NCBI GenBank assembly: GCA_036345935.2
Contig: JADWOT020001284.1
Coordinates: 29,844-93,843, forward strand
Direction: 5' to 3'
Length of the DNA: 64,000 nt
From: Taenia hydatigena
Taxonomy: Eukaryota; Platyhelminthes; Cestoda; Cyclophyllidea; Taeniidae
Shown piece after piece: positions 12,076 through 24,961 of this stretch; position 1 is the stretch's first letter, and every line of letters starts with the position of its first letter. The notes under the pieces are model-generated. The model was not told the DNA's origin, did no database searches, and saw only the letters and a program-made list of their open reading frames with translations. The position numbers and the translations under genes were made by a program.

Positions 12076-12465
12076 GTATGTATTTTTCATCTGGATGCAG
12101 TCAGAATGAAGCCTGTCATAACCTCTTTTAGGTTGGCATAGAGTTTAAGATATGCATTAAATCTTTCCGAAGCGACAAGTGCATAGATGCGGAAGATCGC
12201 CTAGTCATGGGTTATTTAGCCATAAGACAGATACGAGGCACAGTGGGTCATGTGCTTCTTCAAGCGGACTCTTACGAAACTCGCGTATCTTCTTGATGCC
12301 AAGTGCGACTAACTGGTTGTTGGAGTTAGCTATAACGTCACGGAGCTTCTAGACCACAATGCGTGGCGTAAGTCTGTGCTTCGTGCATGTGTATGCTCTT
12401 TTGAAGTCACTTCCTTATAACCTCTCTCATCATAATTCTATCGTTTTCTCTTTTCCTTCTTTCAG

Positions 12466-12513
12466 ATTGAAGAAGACATATTGCGGAGGAGTCAAAGCAG
12501 CGACGATAAAAAT
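12466..12513 (+). CDS. Candidate 48-nt exon, IEEDILRRSQSSDDKN
   Basis: A long pyrimidine tract (TTTTCTCTTTTCCTTCTTTCAG) ends at 12465. The 16-codon segment that follows ends at AAT|GTGAGC, giving a symmetrical phase-0 exon. The frame stays open well past this donor, to TGA at 12718-12720, so a longer exon is possible; that extension is arginine- and cysteine-rich and less convincing. Likely partner of the 12028-12075 segment. Confidence 0.4.
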
Positions 12514-12738
12514 GTGAGCAACAGTGTGCGTGGAGGTGGTCCAAACCGTCACAGATTGTTGCGGCGACTAGCCAACCATGTGCTGAGGATATCGAGCTGC
12601 CTGCGCCTACACAGAGGAAAAGGACTTACTAAAAGATGTGGTGCTATGAAGCGGCCCCCGAACCCGGTGATCTGCGGTTGTGGGAGTTGCAATTGCGCAG
12701 TTCTTAGCATTAGACATTGAGCATTTTTAGGACTTCTG

Positions 12739-12756
12739 CCCCCCCCCACCCCCAAT
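12739..12756. repeat. C-rich run
   Basis: An almost pure cytosine run (two C blocks separated by single A bases) followed by pyrimidines. Simple-sequence tract without evident function. Confidence 0.6.
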
Positions 12757-12908
12757 TTTTCCAAGTACATACACCAAGCCTTCCCCACTTCTATCCTCCC
12801 ACTTCCCTAATAGAAGTGTTTTCTATCCAACTGCGCCTTCTTGGACAATGCATTATGCGCGTTCTATTGGTAAATGCCATCCAATTCAATGGACACACTT
12901 AATCTCTC

Positions 12909-12963
12909 GTGTTACTGTGGTTAGAGCAGTAGCCTCGCAGACCGAGCATGCCCTGGCTTTCCG
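12909..12963 (+). repeat. tRNA-like SINE head (diverged)
   Basis: GTGTTACTGTGGTTAGAGC resembles an RNA polymerase III A box and GTAGCCTCGCAGACCGAGC the anticodon region of a tRNA; CCTGGCTTTCCGC is a decayed B-box position. It resembles the arrangement at 14020-14094 and 57782-57840. It does not fold as a functional tRNA, so a tRNA-derived SINE or tRNA relic is the better reading. Confidence 0.35.
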
Positions 12964-13435
12964 CAAGAAGGTGGTGGGCGCTGAACCATTGCTTCTCAGT
13001 GGCCTTAAGGTTGTGAGCGGCGAATGCCGGCATGATTGATTGGCCGACTTCTCGCTCAGTGTGTACCGGACACTTGGACGGGTGGGCTTGTCCGATACGT
13101 TCAGTAGTTCAAATAGTAGGAGAAGCAGATTGTCGGCGAGAGAAGGCAGGGCAAGTGGGATGTCGGTCGGGCAGATATTTTTACTTAAGCCGCTCCTCTA
13201 CCCCAAGACTAGACCCATACCTAGGCCGATAGTGCTCCGTTCTCTGTGCGTGTCAATAGGCAACGCGCTGACAGACTCGCGGCTTTCAGTGACTTCAGAG
13301 AGGGCTTGGATGCGCTTCGATAGCCGCAGTGTAATCACAAACGCTCGGCATCAAGGAGATGGAACCTGCTTTGACGCAAAAATGTCATTCCAGCGCTATA
13401 GATAGACCATATACCGCCCATGCGTTCCTCATTCA

Positions 13436-13747
13436 TTGTCTATTGAAGTCAGAATTCCGAGGTCAAATGCCTACAACGGGGATGGGTGCAGCAATGGAGG
13501 AGCGAATAGGGCTCTTATTTTAACACCAAATGATCGGATTCTTGGTAGAGGAGGAGAAGAAGCAGCTTTGCCTCCTGGATTCGGTATGTGCGGCGTTGCC
13601 TGGGATCTACGCGTTAACTCATTTCTGAATGGCTTGTTTCGAAACATGATTCAACGGTCCTATACCAATGTCTTTGCGAAATTCGCTCTACAAGCTCGCA
13701 TTTGGATAACATCTGTGACCAACAAAGGAGCCACTTACAAGGATTTT
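13436..13747 (+). pseudogene. Decayed BEL/Pao-type retrotransposon, 3' end of pol
   Basis: The open frame (TTG start as drawn, to TGA at 13748-13750) carries a stretch typical of the region just after the integrase of BEL/Pao elements: residues ~3-13 resemble the E-x-x-x-NSRPLT segment, then LTPND at ~29-33, GRGGEEAALPPGF at ~37-49, and a tail with spaced aromatic residues where active copies have RRRW...FW.RW...W. The expected RRRW and FW..W positions are largely lost. Neighbouring frames upstream hold a Ser/Arg-rich open run with an in-frame stop (12848-13405) that could be more of the same element. Recognised from family pattern memory; a profile search would settle it. It is too short and degraded to be active. 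Confidence 0.6.
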
Positions 13748-14019
13748 TGACTCACTCACCACAGTTTGCACGTGGAGGCAATGAACTTGAGTGAACATTC
13801 GATTCATTCTCTCACTGCACAACTACGTGAATGCAAGGGCGATTCCTCCTTGGACATCGTCGACTGAATTAATGTTGGTATCACAGAAGATGCTTTTAGT
13901 CCCTATCGCCTCTTCACTCTAAGTGCCAAATTCGCAGCGCAGCGAACTTGAAACAGAGGGACTAGAACCAAAACGCAATGGATGGAAGTCGCTAACAAGA
14001 AGATCAGCGAGTCGAATTG

Positions 14020-14094
14020 GTGTGGCTTAACTGATAGGGCGTTTGCCTCCAAAATGGAAATGTGCGGGTTTCGGCCCTTTCACCGGTGCTTTGC
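14020..14094 (+). repeat. tRNA-like SINE head
   Basis: TGTGGCTTAACTGATAGGGC matches an A box (TGGCTTAACTGA), GTTTGCCTCCAAAATGGAAA the anticodon arm, and GCGGGTTTCGGCCC the B-box/T-arm position. The T stem does not pair properly and the acceptor ends do not match, so it is not a functional tRNA. Three similar heads are in this window, all on the plus strand. Confidence 0.45.
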
Positions 14095-15746
14095 TTGCGG
14101 CTTCACTAATGCAGTCGTCTTCCTGTCATTGATGTCGGTGAGGATCCAGTAATAAGAAGCGCAATTTTGTCCAACTAATACCTCTTACTCTCCAAACCTT
14201 CTCGTTCCGTGAGCGGACACAACTTCTACTCTATGCGTGCTTGAATGCACGTGGCTATAAAGGCATGTAAAATGCGAGAAGTTATGAAGCAGACCTTGTA
14301 TGACAATGTTGTCCACAGAGATTTGGTTTCAAATAGGAAGGTTATGGTTCGCCAGCGTTAACGGTTAGATGATGAAATGCCTAGATTGACAATCGCCTAT
14401 TGTCCCATTAATAGGTCGTTCCTTTGTATTCCGTCTGTTTGTTCAACCGACTATAGGTAGATGTTCATGACAAAGCAGTTGAGCAGAACCGATTAGAGTG
14501 GATTAGATATGAGCTGGGTGCATATTTGCAGCTCCTCAGAGATGTTGGCTAGAAGTGTAGACGCAAAATAATAGCGCATTCGTAAGTGATTTCCGAGATC
14601 AAGGATGGTAGTGGCCGTACAAATGCGGCTCAACCTGTCTAAAGGTAGGATTCGCAACCTAGGTGCTTGATAATCCAAAGTTGAATTCCGACCGCCATCT
14701 TCCTTGACTTATCTCTCCATCCGTTAATAATGACTGCAATAATTATTATCTGACGGGCGTCAGAAACCCCAAGTTAAGTATCGATTTCCCCTTGCGGAAG
14801 TGCAAAGAGCCCACCAGATGGGTTATGTAGTCATAGTCATAATGCCCGTGCCCATTCTTTAAAAACCTTATTCTGCTGATAATATAATCCACACTTCTTC
14901 AGCACAGCAACACCCACTTCTGCAAGCAAGAAGGGTATACATTGGATACTCATTTGCTGAGTATTGATTAACGAATGCTACTTTCGGTGCTTTTAACCAA
15001 AACATGCGTTCATAATGGGACATCGCATTGTGTTGAAGCCTGTGATTAGACGAGCATGTTTAATTCTGTGAACCTGGTTGCGATCAAATGTGGATAAAAG
15101 CGCTGCGGCCTTCTCATGCAGGCAAAACCTGCGTCCACTAAATTGCATTTATAGAATCATCTTCAGCCATCAGGGGAGGTCGCGCGTTACCACACTTGAA
15201 TCCTCAATGTAAATAGGGGCTCCATTGAGACCAATAAGCAGAACTCATGAGAGCATTTATAATTTTGTCTGCGATCGAACAAAACATTTAACGGTTAGTT
15301 CATGTACGCTTCTAAATGACTAGGAAATGTTAGGGGCTTAAAGTCAAAATGGAGGAGCATAACACAAATTTATAGTAACTAGAAGTTAACCAAATGTAAA
15401 GGGAAGTAGCTATTTCTAATAACAATATTATTATTAAAATATTGCATAAAAAGGCAAAGTGTGAAACATTGCACTTTTACTAAGGAATAATTGAGTAGTT
15501 GGGCTTGACCAAATGGCCAGATTTGCCATTTAGATCGACGTCAAGGAAGTCAAAGTTTTGACTGGAGAAGGCAAGGAACTTGCATTGCATTATTGGCTCC
15601 TATCTACACGCTGTGATGGTTAATTTATGTTGTTTAATTTTGTATTCGGTATTGACGAGATTGGAAGTAAAGGACAAAAATTTAGTAAAGCGATGGGTAT
15701 TTTATTCCTAAAACCTTCCACCCCTCCCTCACCCGCGATTTCGCAG
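14095..15746. other. No gene recognised
   Basis: Unique-looking intron-type DNA. It ends in a pyrimidine-rich tract (CTTCCACCCCTCCCTCACCCG) that leads to the acceptor used at 15747. Confidence 0.4.
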
Positions 15747-15811
15747 CTGCGTCCCTGTTTTAAGATGTTTGGTGATGACCGTCACAAGAGGAATTTCTTT
15801 ATAAAGGCAAG
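15747..15811 (+). CDS. Candidate 65-nt exon, LRPCFKMFGDDRHKRNFFIKA
   Basis: A textbook acceptor (long C/T tract then TTTCGCAG) precedes 21 codons plus two bases that end at AAG|GTAAGC, a strong donor. Only one of the three frames is open through the segment. The peptide is compact and basic (FGDDRHKRNFF). It enters in phase 0 and leaves in phase 2. It is the best splice-bounded segment in the left half. No protein family was recognised with confidence. Confidence 0.5.
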
Positions 15812-18541
15812 GTAAGCAATAAAATACCGCTTCCATTGCCCAAGAATGTGGACACCTTGATGACTGCCTTCTTTCCTGCCGCTTCATTAGGCAAGGCCTG
15901 AATAGAGTTTGGTTAGACAGAAGTTAAACATGGTGGTTTGGCATCAGTTAAAATAGTATAGTACCTCTCTGTCAAACCGCTCTTTTGCTGCTTATCCCCC
16001 ACATGACTAGGAAACATGAATGAAAATTCCAGTCCATTTCATGATCAAGCGGGACATAGATTACACTTAGTTATGAAACAAACGGATTCCTCTGGTGATT
16101 ACCCTTTTTAGCTACTGCAGGGCTAAATATTAAATTACATTAATGGTAAGTCACAAGTAGCACAATTTTATGAGAGCTTTTCCAATTAAGATAAAGGCAC
16201 AGCCACTGCCTACATATATTCCGCAAATGTAAGTCCATGGCTTCGCTTCCTCAATTTTAATCATAGACCTAGTCATGCTATGGGCTGTAATGCTCTTGAA
16301 TCTGTCATATGCCCTAAACTTACTTATTTTGTTAAAGGCGCCTGCATTTTGGAGAAAAGCCGTTGATAAGTCCCCTTTAGGTGCGAAAGATAGGCCTAAA
16401 ATTATTCCAGTCAGTATGTTTAAAGTCAAAGTCAGTGGTAGAGTTAACCAAGGGAAGCTGCGATAAGAGACGTATTGTTGCCGTTGCTACAGAAATAGCT
16501 TTGATGATTACTCGTTTTCTTATTAATAAGTAACAAATAAACAGTGATCGTTGTTTGCTTAAAGTGCACTCTAATACGAACGAGTCGCTAATTCTTGTAC
16601 TGACCATCTATTATGGCTGCTGTTGCTTGATACAGCTCTCATCAATAACGTTACAAGTATGGGACGTGTCACCCAAAACGCCATTTTTGGTGCCTGTCAT
16701 ATACCTTAGACCGCACCTTATCCTCCATGACATGCTAGGTATTTGTCAGAATTGGCGGAAAAATTATAATTGGATGCGAATAGCTGAGTGAGGCATGACT
16801 TTCTTCGTGGTTTCTAGAAAGCTAAATCTTGGAAGTGCTTGGTTATTAAAGAACCACAAATCCTTACCAGGATGTACAAGATTTTGTAGAAAAGGGTCTT
16901 GAAGCATTATAAAGCATCGATGGTACGCATGTTGTGTTCATTCCAATTACGCTAAAATAAATTTTTATTGCTTGTTTAATAAATCGTCTCATATTGGGAG
17001 CACTATTGATACTGATGGCGTGCAAGAATGATGATTAGTCTAGAATCTATTACTGCAGGAGTCCCAACAATAAGTGAGCTCACACGAACCTTATTCCAAA
17101 TGCGCACGCATTATTTTCGCCACTGTTACCCTTTTAGTATTGTTCCAGTCAAGGTCAACATAGTCATATAAATAAGCAAAAGTAAATACAATCGAAAATT
17201 GTCAATCGCGTGCACAAAGACTGTTGTCGTGAACCTATGCGTATGTCTACACGATCATATGATTCGAGGCGGTAAATTTGACGCTTGTGAATACTGTAGA
17301 GCATCTAATAAGCAACCCTTTGCATTATGCAAATGCATAAAGGGATGCCACCATCGCAGCATCCTTGTAGCCATGGGTGCCAAATTGCTTGCGCATAGCG
17401 GGCAAAAACTATGCAAATGAACTGCTAAATAATTTAAAGAATAAGAGAGTAACAAGATGGGTAGATAGATGGGTGGATTTAAGCTTGCCGTGACTTGAAT
17501 TTCTAAAGCACAAGGCTCGATTCTTCTACACTTGCATCTACCTCCATATTTCGCACTCTTCACGACATCACTATCAACGCGTCTCGTCACCTCTCTGTCG
17601 GATAAGGGCTACTCTGTCCAGTTGACATAAACGGCTGCATGAATGCTCTTTTAGTTTTGTTGATTTGAAGAGATCTGCTCGAAGCAATGCCAAGCTATTG
17701 GTCTCAGACTGGATTTAAGCAACTGACCATAGGACAAGCAGATCAGTGAGAAGTAATAGCATTGTGGCCTGCTGACCCATAACCTAAAAGCTGGAACTTC
17801 GAAATCGTCTTCTAATTGTGAATCAAACTACTGTATAGTCGGTGGAAGTGCTACTTCGTCTATCACTACCTATTCCATTTCATAAAGGACTGCATTATTA
17901 AAAGCGTGTCTGCAACTTGGGATTGCAAATTAAGAAGATTCATAGAGGCGCAGAAGCACGACAGTTGACAGTGCTGGTCACAAAACCTAACTACTCTGTT
18001 GCGCTTTTATTATAACATAGGTCTGCAGACAATATACGTCTAGATTCCTACCGTTTTTACGCGAAATTCGTTTCGTTAATAGCACCGACGCAAAAAATAA
18101 CAAACCAAACGACTTTTGAATTTCTAACAAAAGATGCCACATGGATTCACTAACGGTAAGGGCGCGATTGTTTATCGTACTTTTATGTCATTGAAATTGA
18201 TATCGTTAGTCTCCTTGATTTTAAAGCAATAACTCAAGCAGTAAAGTATTTTCAGAAACAGTTTTTATAGAATCAATGTCTTAGAAACATTCTTTTTTCT
18301 TACTGGCCTTAACTAACTCTATTAAAAGGCAAATTAGACAGTAAACGGGAGCTGATGTTACTGTTAGCATCACGTTTCTTTTTGGTGCATAAGAGGCACT
18401 TAATTTCTTGAATTTACCAAACAATACGAATTCGATGTAACTGGCAGCAAATTTTGATGATAACTAGTGCAATTTATGTATTACTATTCCATCGCATAAA
18501 TTATCCCCGAAAATCAAACCATTCATATTTTCTTTGCAATA
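15812..18541. other. No gene recognised
   Basis: A+T-rich intron-like sequence with short open runs on both strands and no supported exon, RNA gene or repeat. Confidence 0.4.
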
Positions 18542-19309
18542 ATGAAAAGTAGAACCTCATTGAAAGGCTATGGCAAATGGACCACGTTATTAAATGGGAA
18601 ATACATTAGGACAAATGATAGCGGCCTACTTTGGCCAACCGCGCTAAGGATTGACAAGGGAGACTTTGGTGGACAAATTTATGGACAACTTTGTATTGTA
18701 TCGATTAGACACTCGTTGGGAAATCTATCCAAATCACATTTTGGATTTGTGCAACATTAGCGACCAGTGCGCTAACACTGAAAACATTTACCATGCGCAT
18801 AGGGCAATGAGAGGAAATGCCTCTTTCACTGCATTCCAAAACTTAATTGTAGGGATTGGCATTGGAATTTGCGACTTCATCCATACTCAAGCAAAGCAGT
18901 AATTTGAGAAATGCTAGTTGGAACTTTGGAACTGCATATGGTGCATTATCTAGTGTTCTTAATTCCACATTCATTTTCTTCATCTGCAAAACATTTTATT
19001 GTAGTTGCGCTTTAAGATTAGGACAAGATTCAAGCGAAAGGACGGAATTGAAATCTCATCACCTTGCGTTTGCTTGAAAGGCTAACGGAAAGATTGAGTA
19101 GTGAAAACCTGTGCTTGCTAAAGCTGTATATTATGCCTAAGTTTATGATGAGGGGTCACATGTGTAGACAAACATTGAAATGGGTTGACAAATCGAAACG
19201 ACTCGCGGCCGAGTTAAAATACTTAGGCATGCGCCTGTTTTTCGTTGGACTTCTAATCAGAGGTAATGGAGTTACATTTTTGATGCGATTAATGACATTT
19301 CGCTGGTAA
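18542..19309 (+). pseudogene. Decayed MULE-like DNA transposase remnant
   Basis: Protein-like sequence is broken across three frames by indels. The best piece (18651-18902) reads DKFMDNFVLYRL, then IYPNHILDLCNISDQ, then CANTENIYHAHRAMRGNASFTAFQNLI. This order recalls the end of MULE-type transposases, in which a YFE..Y-like motif is followed by P...WN, then a TNN-E-H motif and an H/F-containing helix. Flanking frames (18542-18760, 18856-19077, 19064-19309) overlap it and look like the same ancient coding sequence out of register. No terminal inverted repeats were found. The family assignment is inference from motif order; a profile search is required. Confidence 0.4.
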
Positions 19310-22300
19310 AGCAATCAATGAGCAAATTCAACTCAATGAAATCACTACAACCATTTCAGCAGTATTCCAGAAAGTAACCTCAATCAGGCATTTAATGACT
19401 TGAAATTAACAAAAAACCATGCTTGCAAAAAGCAGATAGTAGTCTTCTACTTTAATCATCTGCATGATGCCTAATACAAAGCCTTCCCGATTATTTAATA
19501 AGACCCGCTGGTGGATCAACCAGTCGCCATGCCGGTGGGCACAGTAAACCAAGTTACTTAAGCATTAGTAGTAAATGGCAACTCGCAAAACACTACCAAA
19601 AATAGCAATATTGATTGATTAGGTTCCTCTTGCTATTGCTGCCAAACTTCCCCCAATATCCAGTTGGACATGGCTACTCGCAAAACTATGGCGTCTTAAA
19701 TGGCTTTCTTGGCCGAATACACCGCCAATGCTCATGGATGTCAGCACTGGGCCTAAAAAGACGCAAAATTGAATTGGGTTTTAAGTAATCAATGCCTTGC
19801 TCACTTTTATTTGCAAATTGGTAAGCGGCCTTTCACTTTTTTCACAAAATACCAGGAAAGCAGGCCAGTGCATGTTTAAAATGAAATGCTTAAAACGGAT
19901 ACTTGCGCGTTGTATGTAAAACCTGGAAAAAAGTGTTTAAGCCCACCGCTTTGATATAAATGCCGTGAAAGCTAAAATGAATTTCCGCAACAAACTTAGC
20001 TCACAAACGTACCCGATTTCTTAATAAAGAAATGCTCTGGATTAATACAATTAATATCAACACAGCTTTACCCCATGAAAGCTTTTGTCCTTCTTAGTTC
20101 TGTTCTGATTAGGAGTAATGTCTCGTTTAGAAACAAGTATTACTCCTGCATTTTGGGGCCTAGCAAGCATTTGTTTACTTTTATAAGGCAAATAGCATTA
20201 TGATAAAGCATACATATCCAAGGTAGCTTAGGAACAAAAACTTGTAGCTAAGCCTTTGTTCTTTTCGTACCAATACTTCAATCATGTGCGTTTGATCACT
20301 GCGCGCATAGCACAACGGCAAACAATTTAGATAACATTCAACAATATATGCCAAATTTTTCAGCTTATAATTGCATCCAAAACCAAATATTTAGCGAAAA
20401 GAAGCAAAAAATCTAAGTAGTTTTGCACGATTTGCGATTGCGGAACCGCTTTTGGCCTACAAACTCTGCTAGTAATTGCAAAGTCGACGTCCAGAACAAA
20501 ATTATCTGGAGGCGTCTACCTGTGTCCAACCTTTTGCCCTCATCATGAAACGTGCCCACTGCCAATATTTCCCGCGAATGAAAAATAAAAACAGTAATTA
20601 TCCAGGTAGGAAAAATATAACACATTTGCATTTAAAACCTTTAAGTAATTAACTCAATGACTTTGCAGTGATTCACGGCCATTTATTAGATGCAGAGCAT
20701 CGGTTCCTTGAGGGAACGAGGCAATACAATCTGTCACATTACAAACACTAATCATTTTGCCTCTATTAATATGAGTTCTATTGTTCCCACAAATTTCACC
20801 AAAGGACCTACTACTCCCCTTATCTCGAGCTCTCTCATAAGCACTTTAAAATCAAATGAATATGAATTTTGGGAATAACGGTTCGTCTTAGGTTGGTTTA
20901 ACACCACATTTAAAGCCAACGCATGAAGGCCAATGACCCGAAAGCATTTCTTGTCATGCCCTCAATCAATAACTATTGTCGCACGCTTTTAAGCATTGCA
21001 GCGTTTATTTGATGCTTCGAAGCTGCTATAGTAAGCGATTTCCCATGGCCAACATTTGTAAATTATTTTGCCTTCTAGTTTCCTTTTGTCTAACTGCCTT
21101 CTAAGTAAATAAAATTGCGTAGGATGTTTAACAATCAGTTCTGGTAAAAATCGCTTCGGAGCCTCACCATTGTGCCTAAGCCGTATGGTTTGTCCTCCGA
21201 TTCATGCCATTAGCATCAAGGTTTGCTGTGTACTGAACCTATGATATTCAGCGCAAGCGCTGCCACTTAATCTTTGGAATGCAACTCTTCTCTAATGCCA
21301 CTGATTCTTCAGCTAATTATGGAGCCACTCGGTGGTCAGCGAAATTTCCCTTTAACTCATTTAAATGCCATACGGTAAAAAAGTTTAGATTCCCTTAACC
21401 GCTGAGAAGCTTAGTGACGTTGCGGTCAAGCATTGCCGCAGTTACAGAGAAATCTGATAAGCGGCATAAAAGGCTGGAAATTGCTATATAATGGCTAATG
21501 TGGCCTTGCATATGTGACAATAAAAATAACAAATAAGTGCTAGTTTGATTGTTCTAACAACGAGTGGCTTAAAAACGCTCTTAGAAAAGCGGGAGGTGGT
21601 TTTGAAAAGAGCAGCTGGCATAGACACTTGCCTAGCCGAGTCCATTGACTGATGTGCTGGAACAGGGCAGTGAAGAAACGCGGTGTTGAATGGATCCATT
21701 TCCAAAAAGTAATACTCAGGACAAGATTTACCAAATCTAAAGTAAGAAGCTGCTTGCAAATTTATAACACCAGTTTGGGTGGTGAACAGCAATATTATTT
21801 TGTGAATTACTTTGTGCTTGTAATGCTTGGGAAGTGCCGTCACTGATAACGTGAAAGTCGGGTAAATAAAAAGTCGTGCGAAAAATAACGACTAAGCGGG
21901 TAGTTAAGGCGAAATAAAGAAAACGAATTACGTAAAGCAAGGAAGTATTGCTGGAACCTGTTATTATTGAGACGTGCTAACACCAATGGATTGTGCGACA
22001 GAGATGCCGAGGTTCAAATAATTCCTGTTTTCATGGAAAGAGCCAAAATGATCCCACCTTAGCACAAAAGCATTGGTTCTTTGCGCATCCTCCTATCCAA
22101 ACGCATAAAAACTGCTGTTGGTTTGCTCCATATTTTGGAACATGTGGTAAATCGCACAGCAATGCCAATGGCGAATGAGTTCACTCTAAACAGCGCACGA
22201 TTTGGAACGACGAAAGCTGCGGAACGGATGCATTTTCACTTTGTCCTTACCTCGCTAAGGACAGCCAGTCGTTATCCTCTAGGTTATTAACTGATCAGAC

Positions 22301-24863
22301 AGAACTGGTCGATGGGGTACTCATAAGGTAGTATGGTGCAAATGGGTCCCGATAAGGCGCAGACATATCCCTATCGGCTGTAGAATGAGAGCACTGGCTC
22401 ATACGCGGATAACCTCATAGGATCACGTCCTCATTTATCCGAATCACAGGTTTATCACACAGTCTCCGACATATTGATCTTTGGCCCTATCAAAATTAAA
22501 CTAAAAATTTTGTTAAATAATTGATGATGCAGCACATCTAAACATACATTAATTACTGTCTTTGTTTGGTTTTTTTGCGTTTCGAATATTTGCTCATAAG
22601 AGTGTTTGATAGGGTTTTCCTCCTTTCTTCTAATTTACCCTGCATAACACTGCTTGAACGCGTATTCTCTTAAGTACTATGCAGTTTTCCCTAAAGAATA
22701 TCTCAGTTTATGGCGCCGATCGTACTCACTACTTCTGCCTGCATTAATTACACCAACCTTACTTTTTCCGGAATATTTGCCATTATTTACAGATCCTAAG
22801 TGTCAGACCTCTTTATAGTTGGCATGCAATGCGAATCGCACTTCGTTTGATGATTGCTGCAATTATACTTTCAAATGACTTGTAAGCAACGTTGAAAACC
22901 TCTTATCTTTGCTCTTTTTTTCGCGCTCTAAGCACTATTCAGAAATTTTAAACGTTCTTAACACTTCCATCTACTAGTTTTTTCTGCAACTATGCTATTA
23001 ATTATGAGGCCGGATTGTAAGTGTGGATGATCTTTGATTAGTTGAAGTAATGCGCAAGGATCTGGGTGGAATACTTTGAGAAAAGCTAAAATGCATAGTT
23101 TAACATCAAGAACTTGATATCCCTATTAAGTTTTGAAGCATTTTGAACGTGGCAGATAAGCTACAGCAACAGTGAGCTCTTCAGTATCATTCGTGGAAAG
23201 AAGACTTAACCCAAGCAGCAGATTTAAGCAATTTTAAATCGTGCTATGCGAGCTCAAGTGGATTTTTGAGAAACTTCATCGTCACACCATGCTTTACGCA
23301 TGTAACCGCATTGCAAAGCCGTATGGCGTCTTAATAAACTGCACTTTGAATAAATTAGTTAACGACACGTTAGATAGTCATTGTGAGCAGTAATAGGATA
23401 CACTAGATGCTACAACGCCATCCTTGCTGCGGAAATGGATGTGCTGACTGGTCTTGAACGCACATTGAAGATCTAATTGGTGTTGCAGTACCAATGATAA
23501 GTTACTAGATGCTCCCCAAAGGAAGAGATAAAGGCAGCAAAATGCCTTTTTACTGATGTGAGTGCGCATATTTAGTAAAGAAAATGAAAATGCCCTTATT
23601 TTATCTAAGCGCATTGGTAAATGGGGACTGCAAACGTAGCGCAGTTCTGCATCCTGCACAACCCAAGCCAGTGACAGGTGTTCAAGTTGAGTCCCATGAA
23701 CTCATCAGGATGCCAGCTACCACATTTATAACTAATGTACGCGCAGAATCCTTGTGATTCCAAAGACGATATCGTTATTTACCCAACAGATTTGGTAAAC
23801 GAGCGGTGGAAGAAATTAAGCAGCCCTGCGTCTTTCCTCCTCTTCGATCAGCAGTGTCTTAGTTGTCTCGCATACATCTTTCGAGTTTGTTATCAGCGTG
23901 CGCATTGAAATCGCGTGACAGTGATGTTTGCTTCGAAAATAGACGTATTCAATAAAAGACGAATTAAACTCACTGTGCTTGCTTTGTCAAAGAGTAACAT
24001 GGAAGGAGGGAATGATAAGGAAAGGTTGGTTACAGAGCATATCAAGGTCAGAAAACCAAACGAGGAATGGAGGGGAAATGAGTTCTAACCTTGCTAAAAT
24101 GCGATGAAGAAACGCGACTGCACGAGACGATAGCCGTCTAGATTAAAGAAGAGACACGGTTGAACATAGGTGTAGCAGAAGAATAATGAGAAACTGGCTG
24201 TGTGATGCTTAATAGAGAGCAGGAAAATTATTTAAGGACAGAAGGGTTTTGAATCTTTCTGGTCCAAAGATGTCATATAACTTTTGAGTACAATGCTCCC
24301 TTACATCAGCAAAACACAATGGAAGAGTCTCAAATCATCTCAGCATCCTTAAAGTCAGTTTTCGTCGGCAAATGAAATAGCACTCGATTGATGAGGAGCA
24401 TAAACAGCTAAAAACGTTGGGTTATAGTGCAGTTAAGCAGGGCTAAATCATCCCATCCTGGTTTACCTTTGCTTGTTACAGCGTCTCTACAATGGCAAAG
24501 TGATGAAAAGTAAATAGAAAGTAAATGACTTGGCACATTTCCATGTAACCGAAACTGCCTTCTGACTATCAAATGCCAAACAACAAATCTTCTATCTTTC
24601 ATTTTATGTTTATTCGACTTGGTTCTCAATACTGCAGTGGCCGGCTGTTCCCCTCCTCTGATTAATGGAGTGTCACGTACGCCCACACAAGGGCTCGAAG
24701 TTGCAGCTCCTGCATTCTACCCTTGCACTTTATGTTGGCTTTGTATTCTTTCGTGCAAGTACCATTTACTTACCTAGAGGCGATTATCATTAAAATTGTC
24801 TTGTCCCTGCTTTTCGCCTCAACTCATTGCATCCTTTTCCACTATTGCAAATACAAGTCGCAG
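19310..24863. other. Large non-coding stretch
   Basis: No exon is supported over 5.5 kb. Open runs at 21484-21843 (-) and 21993-22290 (+) are moderately protein-like but lack splice boundaries and may be decayed mobile-element pieces. Base composition is A+T-rich and uniform. Confidence 0.4.
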
Positions 24864-24961
24864 ATTTTGTCAAAACGATGCTTTGCGAAGCCATTAATGC
24901 GCTTGTTTACTCACTTGCACCCCTGTTCAGGTTTATTTATTTGGTTAACCAACATTTGCAG
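24864..24961 (+). CDS. Candidate exon, FVKTMLCEAINALVYSL
   Basis: The acceptor is AAGTCGCAG at 24863, after a pyrimidine-rich CATCCTTTTCCACTATT. The frame reads an amphipathic or membrane-associated helix (FVKTMLCEAINALVYSL, then PLFRFIYLVNQHLQ) and ends at CAG|GTAGAG. A second possible donor is CAG|GTTTAT at 24931. Entry is in phase 1. The overlapping frame is also open but gives a less natural peptide. Family not recognised. Confidence 0.35.
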
